Assembly (NCBI RefSeq): GCF_001468225.1
Contig: NZ_LNRU01000003.1
Span: forward strand, 124,001 to 188,000
Source of the DNA: Sphingopyxis sp. H053
Lineage (GTDB): Bacteria > Pseudomonadota > Alphaproteobacteria > Sphingomonadales > Sphingomonadaceae
Length of the DNA: 64,000 nucleotides
Direction: 5' to 3'
How positions within the stretch are numbered: the first letter of the stretch is position 1; every line of letters begins with the position of its first letter. Below are positions 43,434 through 55,982 of this stretch, in pieces. Below the pieces are notes generated by a model. That model was not told the DNA's origin, did not search any database, and saw only the letters and a program-made list of their open reading frames with translations. The translations under genes were made by a program, and so were the position numbers.

Positions 43434-43504
43434 GATGGTTCTGCCTTCTGGGGGCTGCCCAGAACCATCAAAAAGACCATCAAAGCTGATGGTATGCTGA
43501 TGGT
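43434..43504. promoter_or_regulatory. Repeated GATGGT sites at the integrase promoter
   Basis: Five copies of GATGGT occur within 71 bases: direct at 43434-43439, 43488-43493 and 43499-43504, inverted at 43464-43469 and 43476-43481. The first two form perfect 10-bp arms (43434-43443 with 43460-43469) right at the int start. Spacing of 11-12 bases between later copies suits binding on one DNA face. Integrase arm sites or a repressor operator are likely. Confidence 0.6.
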
Positions 43505-43575
43505 CCTGGCTGGATCAGCCCGGATTCCATTCAGCGATTCTCAGCTAAAAAGCGTTGGAAAACCAGCCGCTTACT

Positions 43576-43595
43576 GGACGTTACCGGACGTTGCC
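43576..43595. repeat. Tandem 10-bp repeat near the attachment site
   Basis: GGACGTTACC and GGACGTTGCC lie head to tail, 13 bases from the tRNA 3' end. Their position suggests a protein-binding site of the recombination complex. Confidence 0.4.
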
Positions 43596-43607
43596 GGAAA
43601 GGTCAAA

Positions 43608-43632
43608 TGGTGCCCAGAAGAGGACTCGAACC
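43608..43632. other. Presumed attachment core (attR) in tRNA-Leu 3' end
   Basis: P4-type integrases recombine in the T-loop/3' end of tRNA genes. This segment (rc of the T-arm, acceptor stem and CCA) abuts the integrase side. The matching copy at the other end was not found in this window. Confidence 0.5.
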
Positions 43633-43694
43633 TCCACGACCTTGCGATCGCCAGCACCTGAAGCTGGTGCGTCTACCAATTCCGCCATCTGGGC
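43608..43694 (-). tRNA. tRNA-Leu (anticodon CAG)
   Basis: On the minus strand, GCCCAGA at the 5' end pairs with TCTGGGC at the 3' end, followed by discriminator A and an encoded CCA. The D-arm reads GCGGAATTGGTAGACGC. The anticodon stem CCAGC/GCTGG encloses the loop TTCAGGT, giving anticodon CAG. A variable arm of class II type and GGTTCGAGTCC T-arm follow. The 87-base gene appears intact. It is the integration site of the element to its left. Confidence 0.97.
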
Positions 43695-43895
43695 ACGGGG
43701 TAGGAGCGGGCGCTTAGCGGCGCGTATGTCGGCTTGTCAACCGCATCGGACGAGCCGAGGTGCATTTTATCGCAAAGCCGTCGGTTTCGCGTCACAATGC
43801 CGTCCTCGCCCCTTGCTCCCCTCCCCGCTTCGCGGCATGGGGAAGGCCGTCGGCGCGCCACGCGCCATCCAGAGAATCGATCACAGGCGGACGAC

Positions 43896-44834
43896 ATGCA
43901 GAAACTCGACGGGCAATTGATCACGGTATTGGGGGGCGGCGGCTTCCTCGGCCGCTATGTCGTGCAGCGCCTGCTCGCGCGCGGCGCGCGTGTCCGCATC
44001 GCGCAGCGCGAGCCGCGCGCCGCGACCTTCCTGAAGCCGCTCGGCGGGCTCGGCCAGACGCAGTTCGTGGCATGCGATGTTCGCGATCCCGCCAGCGCCC
44101 TCCGCGCCGTGCAGGGCAGCGACGCCGTCATCAACCTCGTCGGCGCGTTCGGCGACATGCAGGCGGTGCAGGCCGACGGCGCGGGCCATGTTGCCGCGGC
44201 CGCCAAGGCTGCGGGCGCCGGCGCGCTGGTCCATGTTTCGGCGATCGGCGCCGATCCCGAAAGCGCCTCGGCGTACGGCCGCAGCAAGGGCGACGGCGAA
44301 GCGGCGGTTCGCGCGGGCTTCGCCGACGCCGCAATCCTGCGCCCGTCGATCCTGTTCGGCCGCGAGGACCATTTCATCAACCGCTTCGCGGGGATGATGC
44401 GCATGGCGCCGGTCGTTCCGGTTATCGCGCCGAATGCGAAGTTCCAGCCGGTCTATGTCGGCGACGTCGCCGATGCGGTGGTCGCGGCGCTGGGCGATGG
44501 CGCCACGGGCAAGACTTTCGAACTCGGCGGGCCACAGGTGCTGACGATGGGTGAGCTGCTGCGCTGGGTCGCCGATGCGACCGGCCGCTCGCCCTTGTTC
44601 GTCGACGTGCCCGATTTCGTCGCGTCGTCGCTCGCGAGCGGCTTCGGCTGGGCGCCCGGCGCGCCGATCACCAAGGATCAGTGGCTGATGCTCCAGCGTG
44701 ACAATATCGTTGCCGAGGGCGCCGTGGGGCTGGCCGAGCTCGGCGTCACGCCGACCTCGCTCGCCTCGGTCACCGAGGGCTGGCTCGTCCAATATCGCCG
44801 CCATGGGCGTTTCGCCGCGGTCGCTTCGCGATAA
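43896..44834 (+). CDS. Complex I NDUFA9-family NAD(P)-binding protein
   Basis: The 312-residue protein starts MQKLDGQLITVLGGGGFLGR, a Rossmann GxGGxxG motif. It contains VNLVGAFGDMQAVQADGAGHVA, SAIGADPESASAYGRSKGDGE (YxxxK) and LRPSILFGREDHFINRFAGMM. This is the atypical SDR group related to the NDUFA9 accessory subunit of complex I and to sugar-nucleotide epimerase-like proteins. In alphaproteobacteria these proteins may help assemble complex I or bind quinone pathway enzymes. GGCGGA precedes the start. It overlaps uppP by one base, so the two are co-expressed. It is the first gene outside the element. Confidence 0.85.
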   Translation: MQKLDGQLITVLGGGGFLGRYVVQRLLARGARVRIAQREPRAATFLKPLGGLGQTQFVACDVRDPASALRAVQGSDAVINLVGAFGDMQAVQADGAGHVAAAAKAAGAGALVHVSAIGADPESASAYGRSKGDGEAAVRAGFADAAILRPSILFGREDHFINRFAGMMRMAPVVPVIAPNAKFQPVYVGDVADAVVAALGDGATGKTFELGGPQVLTMGELLRWVADATGRSPLFVDVPDFVASSLASGFGWAPGAPITKDQWLMLQRDNIVAEGAVGLAELGVTPTSLASVTEGWLVQYRRHGRFAAVASR

Positions 44835-45634
44835 TGGGCATCTGGCTGACCGCAATCATCCTCGGCATCGTCGAGGGTTTGACCGAGTTTTTGCCCGTCT
44901 CCTCGACGGGCCACCTCATCCTCGCTACCGAATTGCTCGGCTACGACGCCGCGCGCTGGGCGATCTTCAACATCGCGATCCAGCCGGGGGCGATTCTTGC
45001 GATCGTCGTCCTGTACCGGAAACTGTTCTGGGAGATGTTCACCGGGTTTTTCCGGCGCGATCCGGTGGCGATCGCCTTTGTGCGTAACCTGCTGCTCGCC
45101 TTTTTCCCCGCAGTGATCCTCGGCCTCGCCTTTGGCGATTATATCGAGCTGCTGCTCGAAAATGCCGTCGTCGTCGCCTGGGCGCTGATCATCGGCGGCT
45201 TTGCCATCCTGCTCGTCGAGCGTTTCGCGAAGACGAAGGACGTCGGCGGCGTCGCGAATGTGTCGGCGCGGCAATCGATGCTCGTCGGGCTGGTCCAGTG
45301 CATCGCGATGATCCCGGGCGTCAGCCGCTCGGGCGCGACGATCCTCGGTGCGATGTCGTTCGGGGTCGACCGCAAGACCGCCGCCGAGTTCAGCTTCTTC
45401 CTCGCGCTCCCGACGCTGACCGGCGCAACCGTGCTCCAGCTGTTCAAGCATCGCGACGCGATCACGACCAACGACCTCAGCCTGATCGCGGTGGGCTCGC
45501 TCGTCTCGTTCGTCGTCGCCTGGGCGGTGATCAAGGCGTTCCTCGCGGTCGTCACGCGTTACGGCTTTGCCCCCTTCGCCTGGTATCGAATCATCGCGGG
45601 CGTCGCGGCGTTGATCTGGCTCGGCATGAGATAG
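44834..45634 (+). CDS. uppP: Undecaprenyl-diphosphatase
   Basis: The 266-residue integral membrane protein has the BacA/UppP motifs EGLTEFLPVSSTGHLIL near the N-terminus and PGVSRSGATILGAM in the middle, which form the active site, with about eight membrane segments. It dephosphorylates undecaprenyl pyrophosphate so the lipid carrier can be reused in peptidoglycan and polysaccharide synthesis. It also gives some bacitracin resistance. Its ATG overlaps the stop of the upstream NDUFA9-like gene (TAATG). Confidence 0.97.
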   Translation: MGIWLTAIILGIVEGLTEFLPVSSTGHLILATELLGYDAARWAIFNIAIQPGAILAIVVLYRKLFWEMFTGFFRRDPVAIAFVRNLLLAFFPAVILGLAFGDYIELLLENAVVVAWALIIGGFAILLVERFAKTKDVGGVANVSARQSMLVGLVQCIAMIPGVSRSGATILGAMSFGVDRKTAAEFSFFLALPTLTGATVLQLFKHRDAITTNDLSLIAVGSLVSFVVAWAVIKAFLAVVTRYGFAPFAWYRIIAGVAALIWLGMR

Positions 45635-45792
45635 GGCCGATACGGTATCAATTGACGAAAGATAATTGCGCGAACCCGTTTTGGGGAAAAATCACCTTCC
45701 TTTTAGGTTAGCAATACTGTCCTAACTCGCAATTTGGTCGTGACAGGCCAATTTCGCCCATGCAATTCGCCTCTCAACGAAGGGGATATTGC

Positions 45793-47235
45793 ATGGCTTC
45801 CGATCGCATGCTCCAGTTTGTGGAGCGTGAACAATCCTATCCGGACAAGCGCTCCGCCGAAGAACGCGCGCGCGACTTTCGCGAGATCGCCGAGCGCTAC
45901 GCCGCGCCCGACGCCGACGCACAGGCGGCGCGCTGCTCGCAGTGCGGCGTGCCCTATTGCTCGGTGCATTGCCCGCTCCACAATCATATTCCCGACTGGC
46001 TGCGCCTGACCGCCGAGGGGCGGCTGCGCGAAGCCTATGAGCTCAGCAACGCGACCTCGACGATGCCCGAGATCTGCGGCCGCATCTGCCCGCAGGATCG
46101 CCTGTGCGAAGGCAATTGCGTCATCGAATTTTCGGGCCATGGCGCGGTGACGATCGGCAGTGTCGAGAAATATATCACCGACACCGCCTGGGCCGAGGGC
46201 TGGGTCGAGCCGCTGCACGCGGGCGCCGCGACCGGCCAGTCGGTCGGCGTCATCGGCGCCGGGCCTGCGGGCCTCACTGCCGCCGAATATCTGCGCGCCG
46301 CGGGGCACGAGGTCCATGTCTATGATCGCCACGACCGCGCCGGCGGGCTGCTCACTTATGGCATCCCCGGCTTCAAGCTGGAGAAGGATGTCGTGATGCG
46401 CCGCATCGACCGGCTGGTCGAGGGCGGCATTCATTTCCACCTCGGCTTCGCGGTCGGCGAAGACGCGACGCTCGATGCGCTGCGCCAGAAGCATGACGCG
46501 ATCCTGATCGCGACGGGCGTTTACAAGGCGCGCGAGATCAACGTGCCGGGCAATGCCGCCGACGGCGTGATCGCGGCGCTCGACTATCTGATCGCGTCGA
46601 ACCGCAAGAGCTTTGGCGACGCGGTTCCGGCGTTCGATGACGGCCGCCTCGATGCGAAAGACAAGCATGTCGTCGTCATCGGCGGCGGCGACACCGCGAT
46701 GGACTGCGTCCGCACAGCGGTGCGCCAGGGCGCGAAGTCGGTGAAATGCCTCTACCGCCGCGACCGCGAAAATATGCCGGGGTCGCAGCGCGAGGTCGCG
46801 AACGCCGAAGAAGAAGGCGTCGAATTCGTCTGGCTCTCGGCACCCGAAAGCTTCACCGCCGACAAGCATGTGAAAGAGGTCGCGGTTGCGGGCATGCGCC
46901 TCGGCGCGCCCGACGCGAGCGGGCGCCGCAGCCCCGAAGCCGACCCCGGCCGCAAGTTCGACGTGCCCGCCGACATGGTGATCAAGGCGCTGGGCTTCGA
47001 CCCCGAAGAGCTGCCGCACCTGTTCGGCTCGCCCGACCTGTCGGTCACGCGCTGGGGCACTTTGCGCGTCGATCACCAGACGATGATGACCAGCCTGCCG
47101 GGCGTTTTCGCGGCGGGCGACATTGTGCGCGGTGCCAGCCTGGTCGTCTGGGGCATCCGCGACGGACGCGACGTCAGCGAACAGATGGCAAAGTGGTTGA
47201 AAGCCAAAGCGAAAAGCGAAAAGAAGGCGGCATGA
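45793..47235 (+). CDS. gltD: Glutamate synthase small subunit
   Basis: The 480-residue protein starts MASDRMLQFVEREQSYPDKR. It has the N-terminal iron-sulfur cysteines (ARCSQCGVPYCSVHCPLHNHIPDWL and ICGRICPQDRLCEGNC). An FAD-binding VIGAGPAGLTAAEYL and an NADPH-binding VVIGGGDTAMDCVRTAVRQGA follow, and it ends near GVFAAGDIVRGASLVVW. It passes NADPH electrons to GltB for ammonia assimilation. GAAGGGG lies seven bases before the ATG at 45793; the frame extends upstream to 45760 without a better site. Gene order is gltD, DUF2059, gltB. Confidence 0.96.
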   Translation: MASDRMLQFVEREQSYPDKRSAEERARDFREIAERYAAPDADAQAARCSQCGVPYCSVHCPLHNHIPDWLRLTAEGRLREAYELSNATSTMPEICGRICPQDRLCEGNCVIEFSGHGAVTIGSVEKYITDTAWAEGWVEPLHAGAATGQSVGVIGAGPAGLTAAEYLRAAGHEVHVYDRHDRAGGLLTYGIPGFKLEKDVVMRRIDRLVEGGIHFHLGFAVGEDATLDALRQKHDAILIATGVYKAREINVPGNAADGVIAALDYLIASNRKSFGDAVPAFDDGRLDAKDKHVVVIGGGDTAMDCVRTAVRQGAKSVKCLYRRDRENMPGSQREVANAEEEGVEFVWLSAPESFTADKHVKEVAVAGMRLGAPDASGRRSPEADPGRKFDVPADMVIKALGFDPEELPHLFGSPDLSVTRWGTLRVDHQTMMTSLPGVFAAGDIVRGASLVVWGIRDGRDVSEQMAKWLKAKAKSEKKAA

Positions 47236-47254
47236 CCAACAGGGAAGGAAATAT

Positions 47255-48451
47255 ATGATGCCGTCGTTCCAATCGATCCTGCTTGCCGGTGCTGCCGCGA
47301 TGCTGCCGCTGGGCGCATCCGCCCATGCCGCGCAGAAGGAAGCGCCGGTCGCCGAGGTCGTCGCGGCGCCCGTCGAGGATGAGACCGCCGCCCCGTACGA
47401 CAGCGAAGCCGCTGCCGCCGAGGCCAAGGCGAAGATGCAGAAGGAAATGGACGAGGCGATCGCGCTCGTCGAAAAAATGTTCGACACGAGCAGCCTGCCG
47501 CCGATCGACCCCGCCCGCCTGACGCTCGCAGAGCAGACGACCGCCGCGCTGATCCCCGCCGGCAGCATCGAGAAGATGGTCGACAATCTCTACGGCAAGA
47601 TGTTCAAGACGATCATGGGCGAGTTCGGCGGCCAGTCGGACCTGATGCTCTCGATCCAGACCGGCGTCGAAAGCGAACAGATCGCCAAGCTCGACGAAGC
47701 GACGAAGGCCAAGGTCGCCGACATGTTCGACCCGCACCGCAAGGAACGCGAAGACCAGATCACCAAGGTGATCAAGCCGCTGATCAGCGAAGTGCTGGGC
47801 GACATGGAACCGCCGATGCGGAGCGGCCTCGCCAAAGCCTATGCGCGCAAGTTCACCGGCGCGCAGCTCACCGACATCAACGGCTTCCTCGCGACGCCCA
47901 CCGGCACACTCTACGCCAATGAATGGATGGCGCTGCAGGCCGATCCCGAGGTGATGCTCGCGGTGATCAAGGCGGTGCCGCCGCTGATCACCAAATTCAT
48001 CGACCGCGCGCCCGAGCTCGAGAAGGATTTCAAGGATCTGCCGAAGGAAAAGCAGCTCTCCGACTTCGACGACAAGGAACTCGCCAAGCTTGCCAAGCTG
48101 ATGAAGGTCGATGTGAAGCTGCTGAAGGAACAGCGCGACCAGTGGAACAGCGCGACCGACGATGCCGTCGAAGCGACCGAGGCGGTCGCGGTTGAAGCTG
48201 CCGACGATTATGCTGTCGATGCGGCTGCCGATGCTGCGGCTGCCGATGTGGCGACTGCAGCTGCCGCCGCCGAAGCCGTGGACGCTGCGGTCGTTGACCC
48301 CGCCTATGACCGCGGCAACTGGTCGGCCGCCGACCTGAAGCGCGTCGAGGAACTCGAAACCGCTTACGAAAACGCCTCGCTCGCCGCGCAGCAAGCCGCC
48401 GAGGAAGCGGAGGCGAATGCGAGCAAGCGTTCAAAACTGCCCAACAACTAG
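47255..48451 (+). CDS. DUF2059-type secreted protein between gltD and gltB
   Basis: The 398-residue protein has a signal peptide (SILLAGAAAMLPLGASAHAA). The central helical domain (MVDNLYGKMFKTIMGEFGG, MFDPHRKEREDQITKVIKPLI, LAKAYARKFTGAQLTDINGFLATPTG) matches DUF2059, a domain of unknown function in periplasmic proteins. The C-terminal third is an alanine/acidic low-complexity region (residues about 310-350) followed by a coiled-coil-prone end. The start is ATGATG at 47255/47258. It lies 20 bases after gltD and 22 bases before gltB, so it is in the glutamate synthase operon, but no link to nitrogen metabolism is evident. Confidence 0.8.
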   Translation: MMPSFQSILLAGAAAMLPLGASAHAAQKEAPVAEVVAAPVEDETAAPYDSEAAAAEAKAKMQKEMDEAIALVEKMFDTSSLPPIDPARLTLAEQTTAALIPAGSIEKMVDNLYGKMFKTIMGEFGGQSDLMLSIQTGVESEQIAKLDEATKAKVADMFDPHRKEREDQITKVIKPLISEVLGDMEPPMRSGLAKAYARKFTGAQLTDINGFLATPTGTLYANEWMALQADPEVMLAVIKAVPPLITKFIDRAPELEKDFKDLPKEKQLSDFDDKELAKLAKLMKVDVKLLKEQRDQWNSATDDAVEATEAVAVEAADDYAVDAAADAAAADVATAAAAAEAVDAAVVDPAYDRGNWSAADLKRVEELETAYENASLAAQQAAEEAEANASKRSKLPNN

Positions 48452-48473
48452 ACACCTACCCGTCAGGACGACA

Positions 48474-53003
<4,530 letters not shown>

Positions 53004-53007
53004 TATC

Positions 53008-53085
53008 CGTCGCCCCCGCGAAGGCGGGGGCCGCCATCGGCCTAGCGCTATGTTGCCAGCGGCCCCCGCCTTCGCGGGGGCGACG
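53008..53085. repeat. Large palindromic repeat after gltB
   Basis: Perfect 27-bp arms (53008-53034 and 53059-53085; core GCGAAGGCGGGGGC and complement) enclose 24 bases, five bases after the gltB stop. Such 'CCCGCGAAGGCGGGG' palindromes are dispersed repeats in sphingomonads. It would form a very stable RNA hairpin and could end or stabilise the gltB transcript. Confidence 0.85.
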
Positions 53086-53204
53086 GCTAGTCGCGTCATC
53101 GCATCAGCCTGTCGCACGCGTCAAACGCGTTCACCGCAGCGAAAGCGTCGCTTCCCTATAAACGCCGCTTTGCTGAACCTGACGTCCTTCGAAAGGATGG
53201 AGCC

Positions 53205-53630
53205 ATGAACCGTTTCGCGCTGATCGCCCTCCCCCTGCTCGCGCTTGCCGCGCCGCTGCCGGCGGCCGCCAATGAAATGCAGGGCGCCGTTGCGACGCTC
53301 AACGACCCCGTGACGCAGGACCGGATGGCCGACACGATCACGGCGATGGTGGGCGCGCTGATGCAAATGCAGGTCGGCCCGCTCGCGAAAGCCGTGGCGC
53401 AGATCGACCCCGAATCCGACGCCGCCTATATCCCGCCCGATGCCACGCTCGGCGAGGTGACCGGCCGCGACCCCGAATATGCCGAGCGCATGGGCGCCGA
53501 CGTCCGCGCCGGAACGCGCATGGCAGGCCACGCCGCCTCGGCGCTCGCGGCTTATGCGCCGGTGCTCAAGGACATGGCGCGCGACTTTGCTGCGCAGTGG
53601 GAACGCGAGCGCGAAGCCTCGCGCCGCTGA
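53205..53630 (+). CDS. Secreted protein of unknown function
   Basis: The 141-residue protein has a signal peptide (FALIALPLLALAAPLPAAA). A small helical domain follows (VTQDRMADTITAMVGALMQM, EVTGRDPEYAERMGADVRAG, a C-terminal RDFAAQWERER). I recognise no named family. The ATG at 53205 is preceded by GAAAGGATGG, a good ribosome site. It is probably periplasmic. It stands alone between gltB and a GST-like gene, and no function can be inferred from its neighbours. Confidence 0.7.
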   Translation: MNRFALIALPLLALAAPLPAAANEMQGAVATLNDPVTQDRMADTITAMVGALMQMQVGPLAKAVAQIDPESDAAYIPPDATLGEVTGRDPEYAERMGADVRAGTRMAGHAASALAAYAPVLKDMARDFAAQWEREREASRR

Positions 53631-53707
53631 CGCTTAATCCACAATCGCTGGGCCGGCGCGCGCCATAGGCGTTGCGCGCGGCGCCCCGCTGCCGCTATGC
53701 CAGATGC

Positions 53708-54379
53708 ATGTGGCAACTCTATCAATTCCCGCTCTGTCCCTTTTCGCGCAAGGTTCGCCTTTTGCTGGGCGAAAAGGGCGTCGGTTATGAATTGGTGCGC
53801 GAATCGCCGTGGGAGCGCCGCGACGAGTTCATCGATCTGAACCCGGCGGGGCGCACCCCGGTGATGGTCGATCAGGCGCGCGGCCAGGTGCTGATGGACA
53901 GCATGGCGATCGCCGAATATTTCGAGGAAACCGTCGAAGGCAAGGCGATGATCAACGGCACCGCGGCGAACCGCGCCGAGATCCGCCGGCTGACGTCGTG
54001 GTTCGATCACGACTTCTATTATGAAGTCACCGGCCCCCTGCTGTTCGAACGCATGCAAAAGCGCATCGTCCACCGCCAGCCGCCCGACGGCGGCGCGCTG
54101 CGCGAGGCGATGAAGGCGGCGAACAACCATCTCGATTATGTCGATTATCTGATCGACCACCGTACCTGGCTCGCGGGCGCGACGATGAGCCTCGCCGACC
54201 TGACGGCGGCGGCGCATATCTCGGTCGCCGATTATCTTGGCGGGATCGACTGGACGGGGCACGAGCAGACGAAGGGCTGGTATTCGGGGCTGAAATCGCG
54301 CCCGAGCTTTCGCCCGCTACTGGCAGAGCGGATGGAGATCGTAACGCCGCCGAAATATTATGAGGATGTGGATTTTTAA
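53708..54379 (+). CDS. Glutathione S-transferase family protein
   Basis: The 223-residue protein begins MWQLYQFPLCPFSRKVRLLL. This is a thioredoxin-fold GST N-terminal domain with the CPFS motif, where cysteine or serine activates glutathione. LNPAGRTPVMVD (cis-proline) and DSMAIAEYFEE follow. The all-helical C-terminal domain contains TWLAGATMSLADLTAAAHISVADYL (the conserved N-capping aspartate region). It may conjugate or reduce electrophiles, or be glutaredoxin-like. The start at 53708 gives the family-typical N-terminus; the frame is open to 53672. Confidence 0.88.
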   Translation: MWQLYQFPLCPFSRKVRLLLGEKGVGYELVRESPWERRDEFIDLNPAGRTPVMVDQARGQVLMDSMAIAEYFEETVEGKAMINGTAANRAEIRRLTSWFDHDFYYEVTGPLLFERMQKRIVHRQPPDGGALREAMKAANNHLDYVDYLIDHRTWLAGATMSLADLTAAAHISVADYLGGIDWTGHEQTKGWYSGLKSRPSFRPLLAERMEIVTPPKYYEDVDF

Positions 54380-54662
54380 ATCCGCAGCTGCCCCCCTTTC
54401 TCTAACCCACATCCTGAACGACCGGGTAATGGCGGGTGCAGTCGGCGCCACCCGACTGGACAGTAAGCAGCCATTGGCACGCCCCCGCACCCAATGACCC
54501 TCCGGAGCTATGGCAAATCCGCCGTGTCGTTCTGCGTACCGAATTGACGCAACAAAGATCGTTACACCATTGGCACCAATTACCCGGCCAATCTGCCTAG
54601 GCGGCATTAAGCATAGGTACTAGGCTCGGCCATCGCCCCACGACTCAGCAATTGAATCCAAA

Positions 54663-55142
54663 GTGAAGCAGAATTTTCCTTTGCCGCCCGAAGCCGCCGC
54701 TCTGGCCGCGCGCCTTAGCGGACGTCAACGTGAATGCCTGATACTTGTCAGAAATGGCCTTACTTCCAAAGAGATCGGGCGCTTGCTGTCGCTTGCTCCG
54801 TCGACGGTCGACAATCATCTGAACGCGGCGACCGAAAGGCTTGGCTGTTCATCGCGCGCCATCGCAGCTCAAATCCTGGAGATGGCGGAGCAATTTGGCG
54901 ATCAATCCCACATCGGGAACGAAACAAAAACCAGCAGCAATGAATCAGAACATTCCGGCGATATGACCGCTCATCCAAGGCCGCGGCGCAGCTATTTTCT
55001 ACCGCCGTTTGGAGGCTCGCCGAATGAGGAAACGGCGGCGCGCCGGATTACACATATCGGCTTGATAGCAATTGCCGCCACAATGGCGTTCGCCGCCATC
55101 ACAATAACCGTTGCGGGGGTAATTGAGCTGTTCAGCAAGTAG
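54663..55142 (+). CDS. LuxR-type HTH protein with C-terminal membrane helix
   Basis: The 159-residue protein has an N-terminal LuxR/GerE helix-turn-helix (LSGRQRECLILVRNGLTSKEIGRLLSLAPSTVDNHLNAATERLG). A polar linker follows and one C-terminal membrane segment (IGLIAIAATMAFAAITITVAGVIELF). No receiver or autoinducer domain is present. A DNA-binding head tethered to the inner membrane could sense envelope state, an arrangement seen repeatedly in sphingomonads. It opens a three-gene rightward patch with two unknown proteins. The ATG at 54663 lacks a strong ribosome site. Confidence 0.8.
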   Translation: MKQNFPLPPEAAALAARLSGRQRECLILVRNGLTSKEIGRLLSLAPSTVDNHLNAATERLGCSSRAIAAQILEMAEQFGDQSHIGNETKTSSNESEHSGDMTAHPRPRRSYFLPPFGGSPNEETAARRITHIGLIAIAATMAFAAITITVAGVIELFSK

Positions 55143-55187
55143 CATTTTTCGGAAGCATCCATGACCAATCGATGGAGGAGGCATGTG

Positions 55188-55532
55188 ATGCACAAGATAG
55201 AACAAGGGGTCGGGAGCGTGGTTGCAGCGGATACGCGGACAACGATGGCGTCGGTGGATGCCACCTATCTCGCCCAAGCCCGGATGGCGGCCAGCATCGT
55301 CGAAGCAGCCACGGCCTCCGATCTGCCGGCAGGCGCGACGCAAGAATTGCTGGAAGCGGTGACCGACAGCATGACACAAGTCGTGGCGGGCCGAACCAAA
55401 CTGATTAAGGCTCTTAGCCAGCTTCAGCAGATACAGAGCAAGAGCAATCTGCGGGAAGTCGGCTTCGGCTGCCCCGGCGGCCTCCCGAGCCAAGCGTCCC
55501 TGGCGGCGCAGAACGAACAGATCACGCCTTAG
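55188..55532 (+). CDS. Small protein of unknown function downstream of LuxR-HTH gene
   Basis: The 114-residue protein starts MHKIEQGVGSVVAADTRTTM at 55188, seven bases after a strong GGAGGAGG. The frame also has an earlier ATG at 55161. It contains DATYLAQARMAASIVEAATASDLPAGATQELLEAV, a helical soluble protein without signal or membrane segments. No family is recognised. It probably forms an operon with the membrane-bound LuxR-HTH gene (45-base gap) and the following membrane protein (15-base gap). Confidence 0.65.
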   Translation: MHKIEQGVGSVVAADTRTTMASVDATYLAQARMAASIVEAATASDLPAGATQELLEAVTDSMTQVVAGRTKLIKALSQLQQIQSKSNLREVGFGCPGGLPSQASLAAQNEQITP

Positions 55533-55547
55533 ATTCAACGGGATTCA

Positions 55548-55982
55548 ATGATACAAGCATTATTCTACTTCTACCTTCTATCTACGCTCGCCATATCATC
55601 GATTTTCGGTGAAACTGTCGAGCGTAGATTCTGCTTATATCTATTGATTTCATCAATAATAACCCATGCCATTCAAGCAAATTTTCCCTTTCCTTCCTAC
55701 CTTTATTATATCATTCCGATCGATGCTTCGATTTTCACATACTCGCTCTACCTTGCATTAATGAGAAATCGCTTTTGGCCCATTTGGTTTGCCGGCTTTC
55801 TAGTGGTCGGTATGGCGGCGTCGGTGAGCATATTGGTTTTCCGTAACCTCAACCCGTTCATCGTGTTCGCGGCCAGTGCCTTCTGGTCGCTGCCAGCGCT
55901 CGCCTGCATGGCCTATGGAACCTATCGCGACGGACAACGACGCACGAAGCCCTCCCCCGCATTCAGCAGGGTGATCGATTAA
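55548..55982 (+). CDS. Membrane protein of unknown function (AT-rich 5' half)
   Basis: The 144-residue protein has about four hydrophobic segments (FYFYLLSTLAISSIFG, YLLISSIITHAIQA, LYYIIPIDASIFTYSLYLAL, FWPIWFAGFLVVGMAASVSI). Its 5' half is clearly more AT-rich than the surroundings, suggesting recent acquisition. No family is recognised. It is the last gene of the LuxR-HTH patch and touches the convergent YdeI-like gene directly (stop at 55982, neighbour's stop at 55983). It could be the membrane partner of the LuxR-HTH protein, but nothing in sequence proves this. Confidence 0.65.
   Translation: MIQALFYFYLLSTLAISSIFGETVERRFCLYLLISSIITHAIQANFPFPSYLYYIIPIDASIFTYSLYLALMRNRFWPIWFAGFLVVGMAASVSILVFRNLNPFIVFAASAFWSLPALACMAYGTYRDGQRRTKPSPAFSRVID

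Larger units (their letters stand above)
16168..43607. mobile_element. Integrative conjugative element or remnant in tRNA-Leu (left boundary uncertain)
   Basis: The right boundary is the tRNA-Leu 3' end, with a P4-type integrase immediately inside. The interior carries F-type transfer genes, a MobF relaxase, TraD, an accessory protein, an excisionase-like gene and toxin-antitoxin cargo. I found no second copy of the tRNA 3' end to the left in this window, so the left end may lie further out. The amine cluster could then be cargo. The start given is only where transfer-like sequence begins. Confidence 0.7.

Noticed and set aside
45703..47586. 627-codon frame antisense to gltD
   Set aside because: gltD has all cofactor motifs in the sense strand; this is a shadow.
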